NCBI GenBank assembly: GCA_933822405.4
Contig: CAKOGP040000890.1
Span: forward strand, 62,001 to 126,000
DNA from: Cylindrotheca closterium
Taxonomy: Eukaryota; Bacillariophyta; Bacillariophyceae; Bacillariales; Bacillariaceae
Direction: 5' to 3'
DNA length: 64,000 bases
The position numbers and the translations under genes are program-made. The notes under the pieces are model-generated. The model was not told where the DNA came from, did no database searches, and saw nothing but the letters and a program-made list of their open reading frames with translations. Every line of letters begins with the position of its first letter. The stretch's first letter is position 1. Of this stretch, positions 1-9,466 are shown in pieces.

Positions 1-1799
1 CCTCCAAGCCAAAGTTTCAGTTTGAAATTGGATGCATTTTGTACAATAACTTGGAGGAGGACGAGTTGGATGAGTCACTTTTCACCGTTGTTGATTTGAT
101 CAACTCCATGGAAGTAAAACGCAGGCCGGATTTTGCGTCTCTGAACTTGCGAGCTGCACAAAAGGCCAAGGGTATTTCAGCCTTTAGTAGTGCTGCATTG
201 TATGTGTCTCATGGAGTGCAGTATCTTCCGACTGACAAATGGAGATGTCATCGAAAGTTGACAGTAAGACTGTACACGATGGGAACCGAGATGGAACTTG
301 CATTTGGAAATGTGGACGTTATGAATGAATACTACCAGGAATTGATGGCGCAAGATGATTGTACCACTTTGGAGAAGCTGCCGTTGTATGTTGCAAAGCT
401 CCACAAGCTTTCGTCGATCGATCTCCAGTATACAGAGTCTATCAATTTCAACCTGGACATTCTGCACCAGTTCGAGTGCGATCTGATATGGAAATGGAAC
501 CCACAAACAATTAAGGCACAAGCAATTCAAAAAGTAGTGACGACAAGGAAGATGTTGAAGCAGATATCGAATGAGTTTCATGAAAGACAGCCCATTATGA
601 CCGATCCGACAAAAAGGGCAAGTATGCTACTCCTGTCGAAGCTGTTATATTCGTGCTATATCGCAGATCAGCATTGGATTGGAGTACTCTGCGCAACCAA
701 AATGGTCAGGATGACGGTGAAATACGGAGTTCATGACGCTTCTGGTTCAAGTTTTGTTGCTTTCAGCACTTTACTCCGAGAAGTCTATAGGGCTGGAAAC
801 GAAGCTGCTTCGCTTGCCGACACGGGTCTGAAGTTGCAAAATCGTGTTGAAAATCATTTCACACTAGCCATGACGCTCTACATTTCTCAGAGTTTTGTGT
901 TTGCTTGGAGAAAGCCTCTGACGACATGCTTGGTGCCATATATGGAAGGCTTCATCGCGGGTATGCGTTCTGGAAACATTGAGTTCGGGCTCTGGTGCCT
1001 TGTCAACCATCACATTGTGATTGCTCACCAACTTGGCAAGCCACTTGGGCTGATTCTTGCACGGTGTCCCAACTGCTTGTACCAAATGGAAGACATGAAG
1101 CAACAATTACAGGCTTACTTTGTTAAGGTGCAATGGCAGATGATGCTGAATCTGCAGGGAGAAGAAGCAGAAACCACGGAGCTGAAGGGCGAAATATTTG
1201 ATATGGAATCATTTCCACCCGAGTCCGCCATGCAGAAGAGTTTCACCTACTTTGCCCAACTGGAATTGTTTGTCTACTATGGGGAATACGAGGCTGCAGC
1301 AAATCTGGTAATCGAAGAAGGAAATGTGTTTGAGAGTAGTGGTGTTAAAGATTCTTTTGCCCAGACGGAGGCCTTTCATCGAGGTTTGGCATTCTATGCT
1401 ATGGCACGAAAGACCAAGCAAAGAAAGTACAAACAACGCGCCAACAAAGTCCGGCAAACGATTGAAAAGTGGTGCAAAGACGGGTGTCCCAACGTTGACC
1501 ATTTTCTTGGACTGTTGAATGCTGAACAAGCTTCCTTGGACAACAAGCACAGAAAAGCAGAAGAACTGTACAAATCTGCCATTATCAAGGCAGCACGTCC
1601 AGGATTATCACATGATGCTGCCCTCTTCAGCGAGCGATATGCCGACTTTTTGAGACAGCCTCTTTTGTATTGCCAAGATCTGCAGGATGATGCCAAGTAT
1701 CGTACCCAGGAAGCAATTCGGTACTACACTGAATGGGGTGCGATGAGAAAAGCTTCCATGCTGCAGAAGAGTGTGAATGATGATTTCCAACCACAGTAA
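1..1799 (+). CDS. C-terminal part of a large AAA/TPR-type signalling protein (predicted-ATPase family, COG3899-like), cut by the window edge
   Basis: The frame is open from base 3 with no start codon, so the 5' part lies outside the window; the first ATG-like codon seen is not a start. The visible ~598 residues are helical. They match the region that follows the AAA module in multi-sensor Ser/Thr or histidine kinases of the predicted-ATPase family. The landmarks are an L-N-L-R-A-A-Q-K-A-K stretch followed by S-A-A-L-Y-V (about 50 residues in), degenerate TPR-like helices, and a terminal block with H-D-A-A-L near residue 540 and a Y-Y-T-E-W-G-A-x-x-K-A element about 25 residues from the end. 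In that family this part is a sensor or scaffold C-terminal to a kinase and ATPase. The kinase and P-loop are not visible, so the activity is inferred. No intron is needed. It ends about 90 bp from the convergent LRR gene. Confidence 0.7.
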   Translation, partial: SKPKFQFEIGCILYNNLEEDELDESLFTVVDLINSMEVKRRPDFASLNLRAAQKAKGISAFSSAALYVSHGVQYLPTDKWRCHRKLTVRLYTMGTEMELAFGNVDVMNEYYQELMAQDDCTTLEKLPLYVAKLHKLSSIDLQYTESINFNLDILHQFECDLIWKWNPQTIKAQAIQKVVTTRKMLKQISNEFHERQPIMTDPTKRASMLLLSKLLYSCYIADQHWIGVLCATKMVRMTVKYGVHDASGSSFVAFSTLLREVYRAGNEAASLADTGLKLQNRVENHFTLAMTLYISQSFVFAWRKPLTTCLVPYMEGFIAGMRSGNIEFGLWCLVNHHIVIAHQLGKPLGLILARCPNCLYQMEDMKQQLQAYFVKVQWQMMLNLQGEEAETTELKGEIFDMESFPPESAMQKSFTYFAQLELFVYYGEYEAAANLVIEEGNVFESSGVKDSFAQTEAFHRGLAFYAMARKTKQRKYKQRANKVRQTIEKWCKDGCPNVDHFLGLLNAEQASLDNKHRKAEELYKSAIIKAARPGLSHDAALFSERYADFLRQPLLYCQDLQDDAKYRTQEAIRYYTEWGAMRKASMLQKSVNDDFQPQ

Positions 1800-1888
1800 T
1801 AGATATAGAGACGTATAATATTAAAAAATGTATTATTTGACATGGCTTGTCCTTCTACCATGTAAAAACGTTTGAGATATACACACAG

Positions 1889-3313
1889 CTAAGCTCTTGT
1901 GGGGTGATTGATATCCAAGAAAGTTTTTACACTCGGAATCACAATGTTCGACCCACAGACACTCCGGCACTGTTCTCGGTCGAGCGCCTGCCGCTTGATA
2001 GCATCCTTTCTCCGTTCACCCTTGAGCTTCTCTTTCCACAAAGCCATCTCCAATATATACATGGCCCCCATACCTTCGTAACATTCAAAGGCATAATACG
2101 CCCTATCGAACAAACTTTCCATGCGATGCCCCGCCATGATAGTTTGTATCTTCCTTTGCATGTCTTCCCTCCAGGATGTAGTACCCCAACGAGCAAGTGG
2201 ATCGACCATCCATCGCTGCAGCAACATTTGGAACAAAACTTTGGTTGTTCCGGTCCAGTTGGACAGCAAATAATCCAATGGTCGTTTGCCATTTGCGTCT
2301 TTGCAGTCCAGGATACCGGTATGGTACGGATACTTGTCTAGCAGGACTTGGAGCAGATCTTGACATGGCTCGGGAGCTGAGAAAAATATGTGGAATGGAG
2401 TCATTCCAAACTTATCCACAAGCGATGATTCGTCGTCCTTTGTAGTCCTCTCAGCAAAAGTAGATTGACAAAGTTCTTGGGCCTCTATAGAGGATTGGTC
2501 GTAACAAAGTCTATGGAAAGGGCAATTGTCGAAACGGGCTACCAAACCGGCGACGATGCAATCTCCTCCATCACCAAAGCAACGTTTCAATACTTCACAG
2601 CTATGAAAAGTGTCCTTTCTCTTACAATCGGTTGGTGACATAAAGGCATTGGACTCTTTTGGGAGCAAAACGTTTGAAAGAGACTTGCAGCGATAAAAGG
2701 CTTCTGGTCCAATCTCGATTGGCTGGGAATCCAGTGGTAATATCATTGTAACCAAGGAAGTACAGCGGGAGAATGCTCCAAAACAAATGCGTTCCAATGA
2801 TTTTGGTAGGCTCACGGTTTGCAAGGCGCGACATTCTTTGAACCCATCTTCTGGAACTTCCGTGATCGACGTTGTGCATAGAATTGCTTCTACCAAGACC
2901 TTGCAGTTCTGAAAGGCACCTTTACCTATCACGTTCACAGACGAGGGGATCTTGATTCGTTGCAGTGACAAGCACATAGTGAAAGCGGATGTATTAATCG
3001 TCTTTAGTCGAGGTGACGAAGACGACAATGACAAAAGTTCAAACTCTACTTTCTGCAGCTGCCGACAGTACGCGAATGCGTAAATCCCAATAGATTCTAC
3101 CGTGCAACAAATCTTGATAACAGGTAACATTGAGCACTTGCCAAAAGCATTGCTTTCAATCTTGATCAATCCTTGGGGCAGAATTACCTCTTTCAACATG
3201 TCACGCTCATAGCACATTGTGTAAGGCAATATCTCAACGCCTGGATTGACAATTAACTTTCTAACATCTTTTGGCACTCTTTCCCCCTCATTGCCTTCGA
3301 ATCGGTACTTCAT
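1889..3313 (-). CDS. BspA-type leucine-rich-repeat (LRR_5) protein, copy A
   Basis: Single-exon gene of 474 residues. After a short N-terminal block (Y-R-F-E-G-N-E-G-E near residue 3) come about seven LRR_5 repeats (residues ~35-230) of the form A-F-x-x-C-x-x-L-x-x-V-x-L-P-x-x-L-x-x-I. A segment with ankyrin-like wording follows (F-G-M-T-P-F-H near residue 300, then D-A-N-G-K-R-P-L-D-Y-L-L), and a conserved tail with C-x-S-V-C-G-S-N. No signal peptide or membrane segment is visible, so it is probably intracellular. LRR_5 proteins are binding scaffolds; the ligand is unknown. The next gene upstream is a full-length paralogue with the same order of parts, and a broken third copy lies near 23-24 kb. 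The start at 3313 fits the paralogue, whose conserved block begins a few residues after its own methionine. Confidence 0.85.
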   Translation of the reverse strand: MKYRFEGNEGERVPKDVRKLIVNPGVEILPYTMCYERDMLKEVILPQGLIKIESNAFGKCSMLPVIKICCTVESIGIYAFAYCRQLQKVEFELLSLSSSSPRLKTINTSAFTMCLSLQRIKIPSSVNVIGKGAFQNCKVLVEAILCTTSITEVPEDGFKECRALQTVSLPKSLERICFGAFSRCTSLVTMILPLDSQPIEIGPEAFYRCKSLSNVLLPKESNAFMSPTDCKRKDTFHSCEVLKRCFGDGGDCIVAGLVARFDNCPFHRLCYDQSSIEAQELCQSTFAERTTKDDESSLVDKFGMTPFHIFFSAPEPCQDLLQVLLDKYPYHTGILDCKDANGKRPLDYLLSNWTGTTKVLFQMLLQRWMVDPLARWGTTSWREDMQRKIQTIMAGHRMESLFDRAYYAFECYEGMGAMYILEMALWKEKLKGERRKDAIKRQALDREQCRSVCGSNIVIPSVKTFLDINHPTRA

Positions 3314-3593
3314 CTTTCAATCTATTACAGTGTGCATTGTTGTTGTGTTGGTCAGTATCATACTGTTGTTTGGTCGTTTCGTGTTCGTTCCTCGGCGGTC
3401 CACGATTTTAAAATCGCTGTTGCTCCGACTGAATTCATTCCCTAATTTGAAATTGGTCGCGAATAATAGGCAGTCTCCTTATGGTACCTGGTACTGCATC
3501 AGGAACGAAAACTATTTAGCATGCCTTGTATTGTAATAAAGGCTTTGAAAATTTATATACAGCTATGGTCACTATCATTATGCCCGCAAAATT

Positions 3594-5060
3594 TCAATCA
3601 TGTGGAGAAGAATCAGCTCGGTCTGGATGATTTCGATCGATTTCCAAGAACAATTTTACACTTGGAACCACAATGTTCGACCCGCAGACACAACGACACT
3701 CTTCTCGGTCGAGCGCCTGTCGCTTGGTACCATCCTTGCTCCGTCCATCCTTGAGTTTCCTTTTCCACAAGGCAATCTCCAAGATATACATGGCACCCAT
3801 TCCTTCGTAACCTTCCAAGGAACCATACGCTTCATTGCACAAATTTGCCTTTTGAACCATGTCCCCTTCCGCAAGAATGGCTTGCACTTTAGTTTGCATG
3901 TCATTTCTCCAGGATGTAGCACCCCAACGAACCATAGAATCCACCATCCACTTCTGCAATGATATTCGAAACAAAGACATGCTTATTCCGGTCCAGTTGG
4001 ACAGCAAATAATCCAAAGGTCGTTTGCCATTTGCGTCTTTGCAGTCCAGAATACCGGTATGGTATGGATAGTAGTTGTCTAGAAGGGCTTGGAGAAGATC
4101 TTGACGAGGCTCGTGAGTTGAAAAGAGAACGTGGAATGGAGTCATTCCAAACTGATCAACGAGCGGTGATTCCTCGCCTTGGTCCTCAATAATACAATGG
4201 CCGAGTTCTGTGGCTGTGACAGAGGAATGGTCATAACAAAGTTTATGGACAGGAAAACCGTCAAAACGGGCTACCAAACCGTCGACAACGTAACCCATGC
4301 CATTTCCAAAGCGATCTTGCAATAATGTACATGAATCAAACGTGTCCCGTTTCCGATAATCGGGTGCTGACATGAATCCGGCAATAGACCTTTGTGGAAG
4401 CACAATGTTGGCAAGAGATATGCAGCGGTAGAAGGCTTCCGGTCCAATCTTGATGGGCTTTGAATCCAGTGGTATTACCACTGTAACCAAGCAATCGCAT
4501 TGACTGAATGCCTCGGTTCGAATATGCTTCAATGTAATTGGTAGGCTTACAGTTTGAAGAGATCGACATCTATAGAACACTTGAGCGGGAACCTCTTTGA
4601 TGGACGTTGTGGATAGAATTGCTTCTACCAAGGCGGAGCAATTCAAAAAGACACACTCACTAATCTTGTTTACAGAGGAGGGGATATTGATTCTTTGTAG
4701 TGACAAGCACTGGAAGAAAGCAAGTTGGTCAATTTTTTCTAGCCGATCGTGGCGATGGGAAGAAGATGGCAATCCAAACTCGACTTTTGTCAGCTTCCTA
4801 CATTCCTGAAATGCAAACCTCCCAATGTATTCTACCCTGCTGCAAATTTTGATTTCTAACAGACTTGTGCAGCATAAAAAAACACTTTCTTCAATCTGAA
4901 TCAATCCTTCAGGCAGAGTCACTTCTCGCAAATGCCTCCTTTCCGAGCACAACCTCACCGGCAAAACCTGAATGCCTGGCTTGACAATAAGTTTTTGTAC
5001 ACTTTTGGGTATTTTTTCTCCCTCGTTGCCATCATATCGGTACTCATTTGCCTCCTCCAT
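3594..5060 (-). CDS. BspA-type leucine-rich-repeat (LRR_5) protein, copy B
   Basis: Tandem paralogue of the 1889-3313 gene, on the same strand with 280 bp between them. It has the same N-terminal block (Y-R-Y-D-G-N-E-G-E), LRR_5 repeats with A-F-x-x-C-x-x-L cores, the F-G-M-T-P-F-H and D-A-N-G-K-R-P-L-D-Y-L-L-S-N-W segments, and the C-G-S-N-I-V tail. I chose the methionine at 5060 (488 residues) because it sits just before the block conserved with copy A. An in-frame ATG at 5108 would add 16 unconserved residues. No targeting signal is seen. The function is presumably protein-protein binding; the partner is unknown. Both copies are intact over their whole length, which argues that both are used. 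Confidence 0.85.
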   Translation of the reverse strand: MEEANEYRYDGNEGEKIPKSVQKLIVKPGIQVLPVRLCSERRHLREVTLPEGLIQIEESVFLCCTSLLEIKICSRVEYIGRFAFQECRKLTKVEFGLPSSSHRHDRLEKIDQLAFFQCLSLQRINIPSSVNKISECVFLNCSALVEAILSTTSIKEVPAQVFYRCRSLQTVSLPITLKHIRTEAFSQCDCLVTVVIPLDSKPIKIGPEAFYRCISLANIVLPQRSIAGFMSAPDYRKRDTFDSCTLLQDRFGNGMGYVVDGLVARFDGFPVHKLCYDHSSVTATELGHCIIEDQGEESPLVDQFGMTPFHVLFSTHEPRQDLLQALLDNYYPYHTGILDCKDANGKRPLDYLLSNWTGISMSLFRISLQKWMVDSMVRWGATSWRNDMQTKVQAILAEGDMVQKANLCNEAYGSLEGYEGMGAMYILEIALWKRKLKDGRSKDGTKRQALDREECRCVCGSNIVVPSVKLFLEIDRNHPDRADSSPHD

Positions 5061-5184
5061 CTTGCAGCAGGTATTTGAACTGCTACCCCGATTCTGAATT
5101 GTTGTCACTCACATCACATATATTCGAATATAAAAACATTCTGAAAGCTTTTTGCGACTAAGTAATCTCCCAGCGCAAATCCTG

Positions 5185-5196
5185 GCTGACGTCAGC
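5185..5196. promoter_or_regulatory. Palindromic CRE/bZIP-type site GCTGACGTCAGC
   Basis: Perfect 12-bp palindrome around TGACGTCA, 445 bp upstream of the Mpv17-like start and 125 bp upstream of the LRR copy B start. The identical 12-mer recurs at 57494-57505. TGACGTCA is the classical bZIP/CRE target. In diatoms similar elements mediate CO2/cAMP-responsive transcription. The role here is inferred from sequence and position only. Confidence 0.5.
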
Positions 5197-5254
5197 TGAC
5201 ACCTGGCTACAGGATGATAGTCCAATTTCTAACTTGAAGATCATCGTTCCTACC

Positions 5255-5279
5255 GTACCAGGTACCAGGTACCAGGTAC
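5255..5279. repeat. Short tandem repeat, unit GTACCAG x3 plus a partial unit
   Basis: Three perfect 7-bp units at 5255-5275 followed by GTAC, between two other GTAC words. It lies in the promoter region of the Mpv17-like gene. Confidence 0.8.
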
Positions 5280-5640
5280 TGTACACTACCTACCAGTGAT
5301 CGGTAAGTTTCTGCTACAGAATTTTGTGGCTTGCTCGTATTTTTGTCACAACCTTCTTTGACCGCGCGTGCGATAAAAAATGAACCAACCAACTGCTTTT
5401 TACGTCATCATTCTTCCACCTGTTGCCTCCGGAATCTCTGAATTTTTGGTGTTCAAGCAGAAATCTGGTGTCACCATACAACAAATATAAGAGAACATCT
5501 CCTAAACAGTTGTCAATCGTATCTTCCTTCTATAGAAAGATTGCAACAGCGGGCTGTTTGATTTTGACCTGAGCCTGCAAATAGCTTGAATTCAGCCAGT
5601 CTTCCTTTGCAGCAACACTTTTTAAACACAACACATTGCA

Positions 5641-6927
5641 ATGATGATGATCAAATCGCTGCAGCATCTCTTCTTGGCAATCTCCTCTCTGCTGTTGTTG
5701 TTGAGTGCAAACGCTCTTGTGCCCAACGACTGTCTCTCTTGCAGAGGATCCAATACTGCTGCTGCTGCTGCTGCTACTGCTTTTCGAGCAAGGTCACCAT
5801 TTACTAGTTTGCCTTCTTGGAAGCAACCACAAACAAGATCACTTTCAAAGCATTCTTCCTTGGTCGTGCTGCTCTCGGCAACCGCAGTCGATGACAGTTT
5901 GGTAGAAAGCAAACAAAAGACGCAACCACCCTCGCTTCCACCTAATGATGACAACGATGGCGAACTCGATTTGTCCAGTCGCATCATCAACTTTGTCTTT
6001 TTGGCACTGGCCTTTGGGTACGCGGCCTATACCATTTTGAATATTGACAATGGCATGACCCGGGGCTGGACCACGGGGGAAATTGCCATGCGGATTCCCT
6101 TGGACAATTGGGGAGCCTACGAAGATTACTTGGCCAACAAACCCATTTTTACCAAGACGCTGATCAATGTGATCATTTACTTGCTGGGAGATTGGTTGAG
6201 TCAGACGGCCTTTCAGGGAAAGAATGTTTTGGATTTTGATATTTCTCGGACACTCCGCAATGGCTTTATTGGGCTTTGCTTTGGACCATTGGTCCACGAA
6301 TATTATCAATTCAGTGATACCATTTTGCCACCCGAAAATGGTTTTGTTACCCGATTGGAAAAGATTTTTATGGATCAAACCATTTACTTGACCGTCAAGT
6401 GCAGCATTTACATTAGTGCTGTGGGACTCTTGGGTGGGGATGACTTGGCAACTGTCAAGCAGACTGTTCAAGATAAGATTGGTGGAGTAGTAGTGACGGC
6501 ATGGAAATTTTGGCCATTGGTCCATTGCATTACCTATGGATTGATTCCGGCCCGTCATCGCATTCTTTGGGTCAACTCGGTGGATTTGGTATGGAATGCT
6601 ATTTTGGCTTCCAAAGCGCAAAAGACTGATGAGGATGAGGATGGTTCGGAGGAAGGAGGAGAAGGCGAAGCATCATCATTAGTCCTGGACGCAGTAGCGG
6701 TGGAGATTGAAAATGATGAACAAGAACCAGCACAGGCTCACAACAGTCTCAAGGGAGCAGGCGATGAGGTTCCATCTCTGATTCTAGAGAACAATAACAA
6801 GCTATCATTAGTCGAAGAAGAGTCGTCATCGGAACACAATACTGTCGCGGCCGAAGTAATGGAGTTGAATGGAACCATGGTGTCGGGATCCAATTCCACA
6901 GAAAAGGGGGTGCTAGTAGCACCTTGA
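5641..6927 (+). CDS. Mpv17/PMP22-family membrane protein with N-terminal signal sequence and acidic tail
   Basis: Single exon, 428 residues. Residues 1-26 form a strong signal peptide (basic start, leucine-rich core, S-A-N-A-L-V). A Ser/Ala-rich transit-like segment follows, with an encoded Ala run at 5756-5778. The Mpv17/PMP22 domain spans about 155-325. It shows the family marks Y-x-x-x-L-x-x-x-P-x-x-T-K near 160-172 and a W-K-F-W-P-x-x-H-x-x-T-Y-G-x-I-P-x-x-H-R block near 285-305. Family members are four-helix channel-like proteins of peroxisomes, mitochondrial inner membrane or plastids. The final ~105 residues are Glu/Asp-rich and unlike the family. The cleavage region has A-L rather than A-F, so plastid stroma targeting is uncertain; ER or an outer plastid membrane is also possible. 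Confidence 0.85.
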   Translation: MMMIKSLQHLFLAISSLLLLLSANALVPNDCLSCRGSNTAAAAAATAFRARSPFTSLPSWKQPQTRSLSKHSSLVVLLSATAVDDSLVESKQKTQPPSLPPNDDNDGELDLSSRIINFVFLALAFGYAAYTILNIDNGMTRGWTTGEIAMRIPLDNWGAYEDYLANKPIFTKTLINVIIYLLGDWLSQTAFQGKNVLDFDISRTLRNGFIGLCFGPLVHEYYQFSDTILPPENGFVTRLEKIFMDQTIYLTVKCSIYISAVGLLGGDDLATVKQTVQDKIGGVVVTAWKFWPLVHCITYGLIPARHRILWVNSVDLVWNAILASKAQKTDEDEDGSEEGGEGEASSLVLDAVAVEIENDEQEPAQAHNSLKGAGDEVPSLILENNNKLSLVEEESSSEHNTVAAEVMELNGTMVSGSNSTEKGVLVAP

Positions 6928-7559
6928 GTTTCTAGAAGGATGACACGAACTTATTGTACATATACGGTACATACAAGAACACAGCGGTACTGTACCAACC
7001 ATTGTGGCGTTTTTTTTCAGACGCTGCCTGGTCCGAAAAGCAGAAGCACACACAATACGCCCTTTTTTTCATCACTACATGGCTGGACCACCGGCAATGC
7101 AGCAACCAATCAATCACTTGATAAAACACAATGTAAATTAGACTTGTCTATATTCCATTCTTTCTTCCACAACGTTTTACTAAGTACCTTTCTTTTCCAT
7201 TTCTGTTAGATTAGTTTTCTTTTGACTAACAGTAGCATCATATAGAGCCAACGGTTCGAGTACTCGTTATTCAGACAGTTGAAAATCTGTCCTTGCATAT
7301 TGCTACAGTAGGACATCTCAAAATTCCAAACAGTGGTTGCTCTATTCTGTGTCCCTTCGCTGTATTACAGTAGCATGTTGGAATAGAGTAGAGTAGCAAG
7401 TGCTTCCTGAAGCCTTCGATTTTTCAGCTGATCGATCTGTTGGAATCTCTGCAAATCCATCATGATGCATGTATATAGATTTCATATCTTGTATAATATA
7501 TTATCGAACCCCTTGTGGCTGACAGGAATACCGTAGCATTCGGAAATTTGAGAGATACA
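6928..7559. other. Convergent intergenic region (3' ends of the Mpv17-like and MFS genes)
   Basis: 632 bp between two stop codons facing each other. The sequence is A/T-rich with short GGTAC/GTACC words (about 6965-6995). No ORF in it has family resemblance, and I see no tRNA-like clover leaf. It is most simply two 3' UTRs. Confidence 0.6.
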
Positions 7560-9263
7560 TTATTTCTGAATCAGAACAGCAAGGACAAGACTGATCAAGG
7601 ATACAAGTGAGCAAGCGCTGGTGATCTGAAAGGTAGGAATCCAACTGCTCAGAATGGAATGATCAATCGAAGCAACATAACCATTGAACAAGGCCAACAA
7701 TCCAAATCCGCCAATGTCAAAGACATCGGCAATCGTTGCCGATGATACCTTGCCCCCCTTACTCAAGGCATATAAGGAAGGGGGGATGTAAAAGGGTATG
7801 GAAAAGGCAAACCCCCACAAGAATAGAGACAAGGCACTGATGGTGGCTGTCATTGTCCAAATACCAGAGACATGGGCCAATTGGGCCAAGGAACTCAGGG
7901 TTGCCAATCCCAAGAGGAGACCATTGGCCAGTGCTTGTTTATTTTTGGGCAACTTGGAATATTTTTGGGATCCTCCTGACACCGCCAAAAGACATCCCAA
8001 GGCATAAATGGAACCCGTTTGGGAGGCAAATCCACTGGAAGCTTGGTAAACTTGATTCATGAGCATGGGAACAAAGAGCAAAAAGGAAGCAAAGACCATG
8101 AGACAGGATCGGGATACCAAGTGGAGCCAAAACTCGAGTGTCTTGGTTTCCTTGGCCAGGATTGCCAGTGATGACTTTCTATAGCTCTTGCTGTGGTTGT
8201 TGCTCTTCGTATCACCAGAATCTGATGTTGATGCTGCTGTTGATTTCGCGTCCTCTGCTTCGTGTGCTTCTTCATTTCCTTTCCTCAGTGTGATTCGACC
8301 AAAGTAGGTCAGCAACGACAAGGGAATAATCTGCACCAAGGCCGAGGCTCCAAAGACCACACGCCAGGGTTGTTTCATTTTCGTTTCCAGCGCGTATAAG
8401 ACACTCGCAAAGATGGCAAAGGCAAAGGCATTACCTGTTCTGGCACCCACTGCCAGCATACCAATTTGTTTCCCCCATTGTTCGTTGGGAAAGGATTGAT
8501 GAATCGCGTTGATGCAGCCTGCCCAACAGGAACTGAAAATAAAGTCGACGAAAATCCAGCAAATGGCAAACATGTTGAAGCTTTGGGTCCCCAAGGATAT
8601 TGTGGTCAACAATCCAACCAAGGCAGCCATTGCAATTTGCAAGGCTCGAATCCCTCCTAGCGCATCAATGACGGGTCCTAGTAGCACTTTCCCCATGGCC
8701 ACTGCAATAGTCGATAGGCCCAATAGCTTCGCCATGGAAGATTGAGGCGAAGAGGATGACATAGGAAAGGATAGACCCTTGTTGGGCGAGGTCAACAATG
8801 GCAAGACCGCCGGAAGGGCACACTTGGCGCCCATTACAGCAAAGTAGGTGGACGCTAGCGCAGCAGTCATTCCTCGTTGACGCCATTTTTCGGCATTGGA
8901 AATGTTATGGTTGTCGTCAAGTAGGCTGTCGTCGGCAGGAGACGACGACGATGATGCTCTCAAAGGACGCAAAGCTCCTCCTCGAATATGTTGACAAGGT
9001 ATTTTGCTGGGATTGGACAAATTTTCTCTTCCCAAGACTATTCTCCCTCTCCGTTTGCTTTTATGTCGCAAGGGAGACTCTTGATGTTCATTCAATTGTT
9101 GATGTGGTCGATCAAATTGTGAGCTGGAAACAGCTGACGAGGAAATCATCATGGCAGCATCTGCTGGACAAAAGCCATGGCAGAATGAGGATGAATCTGA
9201 CAACGCCAGCGCCGCAAGTAGCAATTTGCGTCGCTGTAATCTGTGCTGTATTGATTCGTTCAT
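7560..9263 (-). CDS. Major facilitator superfamily (MFS) transporter with signal-anchor N-terminus
   Basis: Single exon. I chose the ATG at 9263 (567 residues) because it puts a signal-peptide-like stretch (R-R-K-L-L-L-A-A-L-A-L, ending near H-G-F) at the N-terminus; an in-frame ATG at 9335 would add 24 residues. A Ser-rich spacer with an R-G-G-A motif follows (8973-8987). About twelve hydrophobic segments follow, split by a hydrophilic Ser/Lys loop around 8170-8290, as expected between the two six-helix halves of MFS proteins. A G-x-x-L-G-G-I-R-A-L-like element lies in the first half, the usual place of the loop 2-3 signature. The distribution is close to sugar-phosphate or organic-anion carriers, but the substrate cannot be read from sequence. 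The signal-like N-terminus suggests a secretory or plastid membrane. Confidence 0.8.
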   Translation of the reverse strand: MNESIQHRLQRRKLLLAALALSDSSSFCHGFCPADAAMMISSSAVSSSQFDRPHQQLNEHQESPLRHKSKRRGRIVLGRENLSNPSKIPCQHIRGGALRPLRASSSSSPADDSLLDDNHNISNAEKWRQRGMTAALASTYFAVMGAKCALPAVLPLLTSPNKGLSFPMSSSSPQSSMAKLLGLSTIAVAMGKVLLGPVIDALGGIRALQIAMAALVGLLTTISLGTQSFNMFAICWIFVDFIFSSCWAGCINAIHQSFPNEQWGKQIGMLAVGARTGNAFAFAIFASVLYALETKMKQPWRVVFGASALVQIIPLSLLTYFGRITLRKGNEEAHEAEDAKSTAASTSDSGDTKSNNHSKSYRKSSLAILAKETKTLEFWLHLVSRSCLMVFASFLLFVPMLMNQVYQASSGFASQTGSIYALGCLLAVSGGSQKYSKLPKNKQALANGLLLGLATLSSLAQLAHVSGIWTMTATISALSLFLWGFAFSIPFYIPPSLYALSKGGKVSSATIADVFDIGGFGLLALFNGYVASIDHSILSSWIPTFQITSACSLVSLISLVLAVLIQK

Positions 9264-9366
9264 TGCAGTTTCGATCTCGTTTGTGAATAGAATAGTAGTG
9301 TTCCAATAATGGCAGCACTGGAGGGCTGACTCCAAACAGATGAAGATGGAAAATCTTGAACAGGGA

Positions 9367-9374
9367 TGACGTCA
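9367..9374. promoter_or_regulatory. CRE-type palindrome TGACGTCA
   Basis: Perfect 8-bp palindrome within ATGACGTCAT-like context, 104 bp upstream of the MFS start chosen here and 65 bp upstream of the 9432-9466 inverted repeat. It is one of four such intergenic sites in the window. Confidence 0.5.
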
Positions 9375-9431
9375 TCAACACACCCTTAATTATATCCCCT
9401 TACGTTCTCCCCTTTTGTTTGATGGCCACCC

Positions 9432-9466
9432 AATTCCACGTGTTCCCAGTTGAAACACGTGGAATT
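9432..9466. promoter_or_regulatory. Perfect 13-bp inverted repeat holding two CACGTG (G-box/E-box) sites
   Basis: The arms are AATTCCACGTGTT (9432-9444) and its exact reverse complement (9454-9466), separated by 9 bp. Each arm holds a CACGTG core (9437-9442 and 9456-9461), with centres 19 bp apart, close to two helical turns. CACGTG is bound by bHLH and bZIP factors. The symmetric pair between divergent genes suggests a two-dimer operator serving both. A hairpin in a transcript is the alternative. Confidence 0.55.

Larger units (their letters stand above)
5061..5640. other. Divergent intergenic region between LRR copy B and the Mpv17-like gene
   Basis: This 580 bp stretch holds no credible ORF. 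It contains A/T-rich sequence upstream of the LRR gene (about 5112-5140), a palindromic CRE-type site (5185-5196), a threefold 7-bp tandem repeat (5255-5279), a further TTACGTCA half-palindrome at 5401-5408, and presumably the 5' UTR of the Mpv17-like gene. Confidence 0.6.

Noticed and set aside
5845..6621. 258-codon ORF on the minus strand
   Set aside because: It is antisense to the Mpv17 domain, whose conserved motifs lie on the plus strand; composition is that of a shadow frame.
7255..7275. GGTTCGAG word resembling a tRNA T-arm
   Set aside because: The flanking bases do not form the arm, and no acceptor or anticodon stem lies at the right distance.
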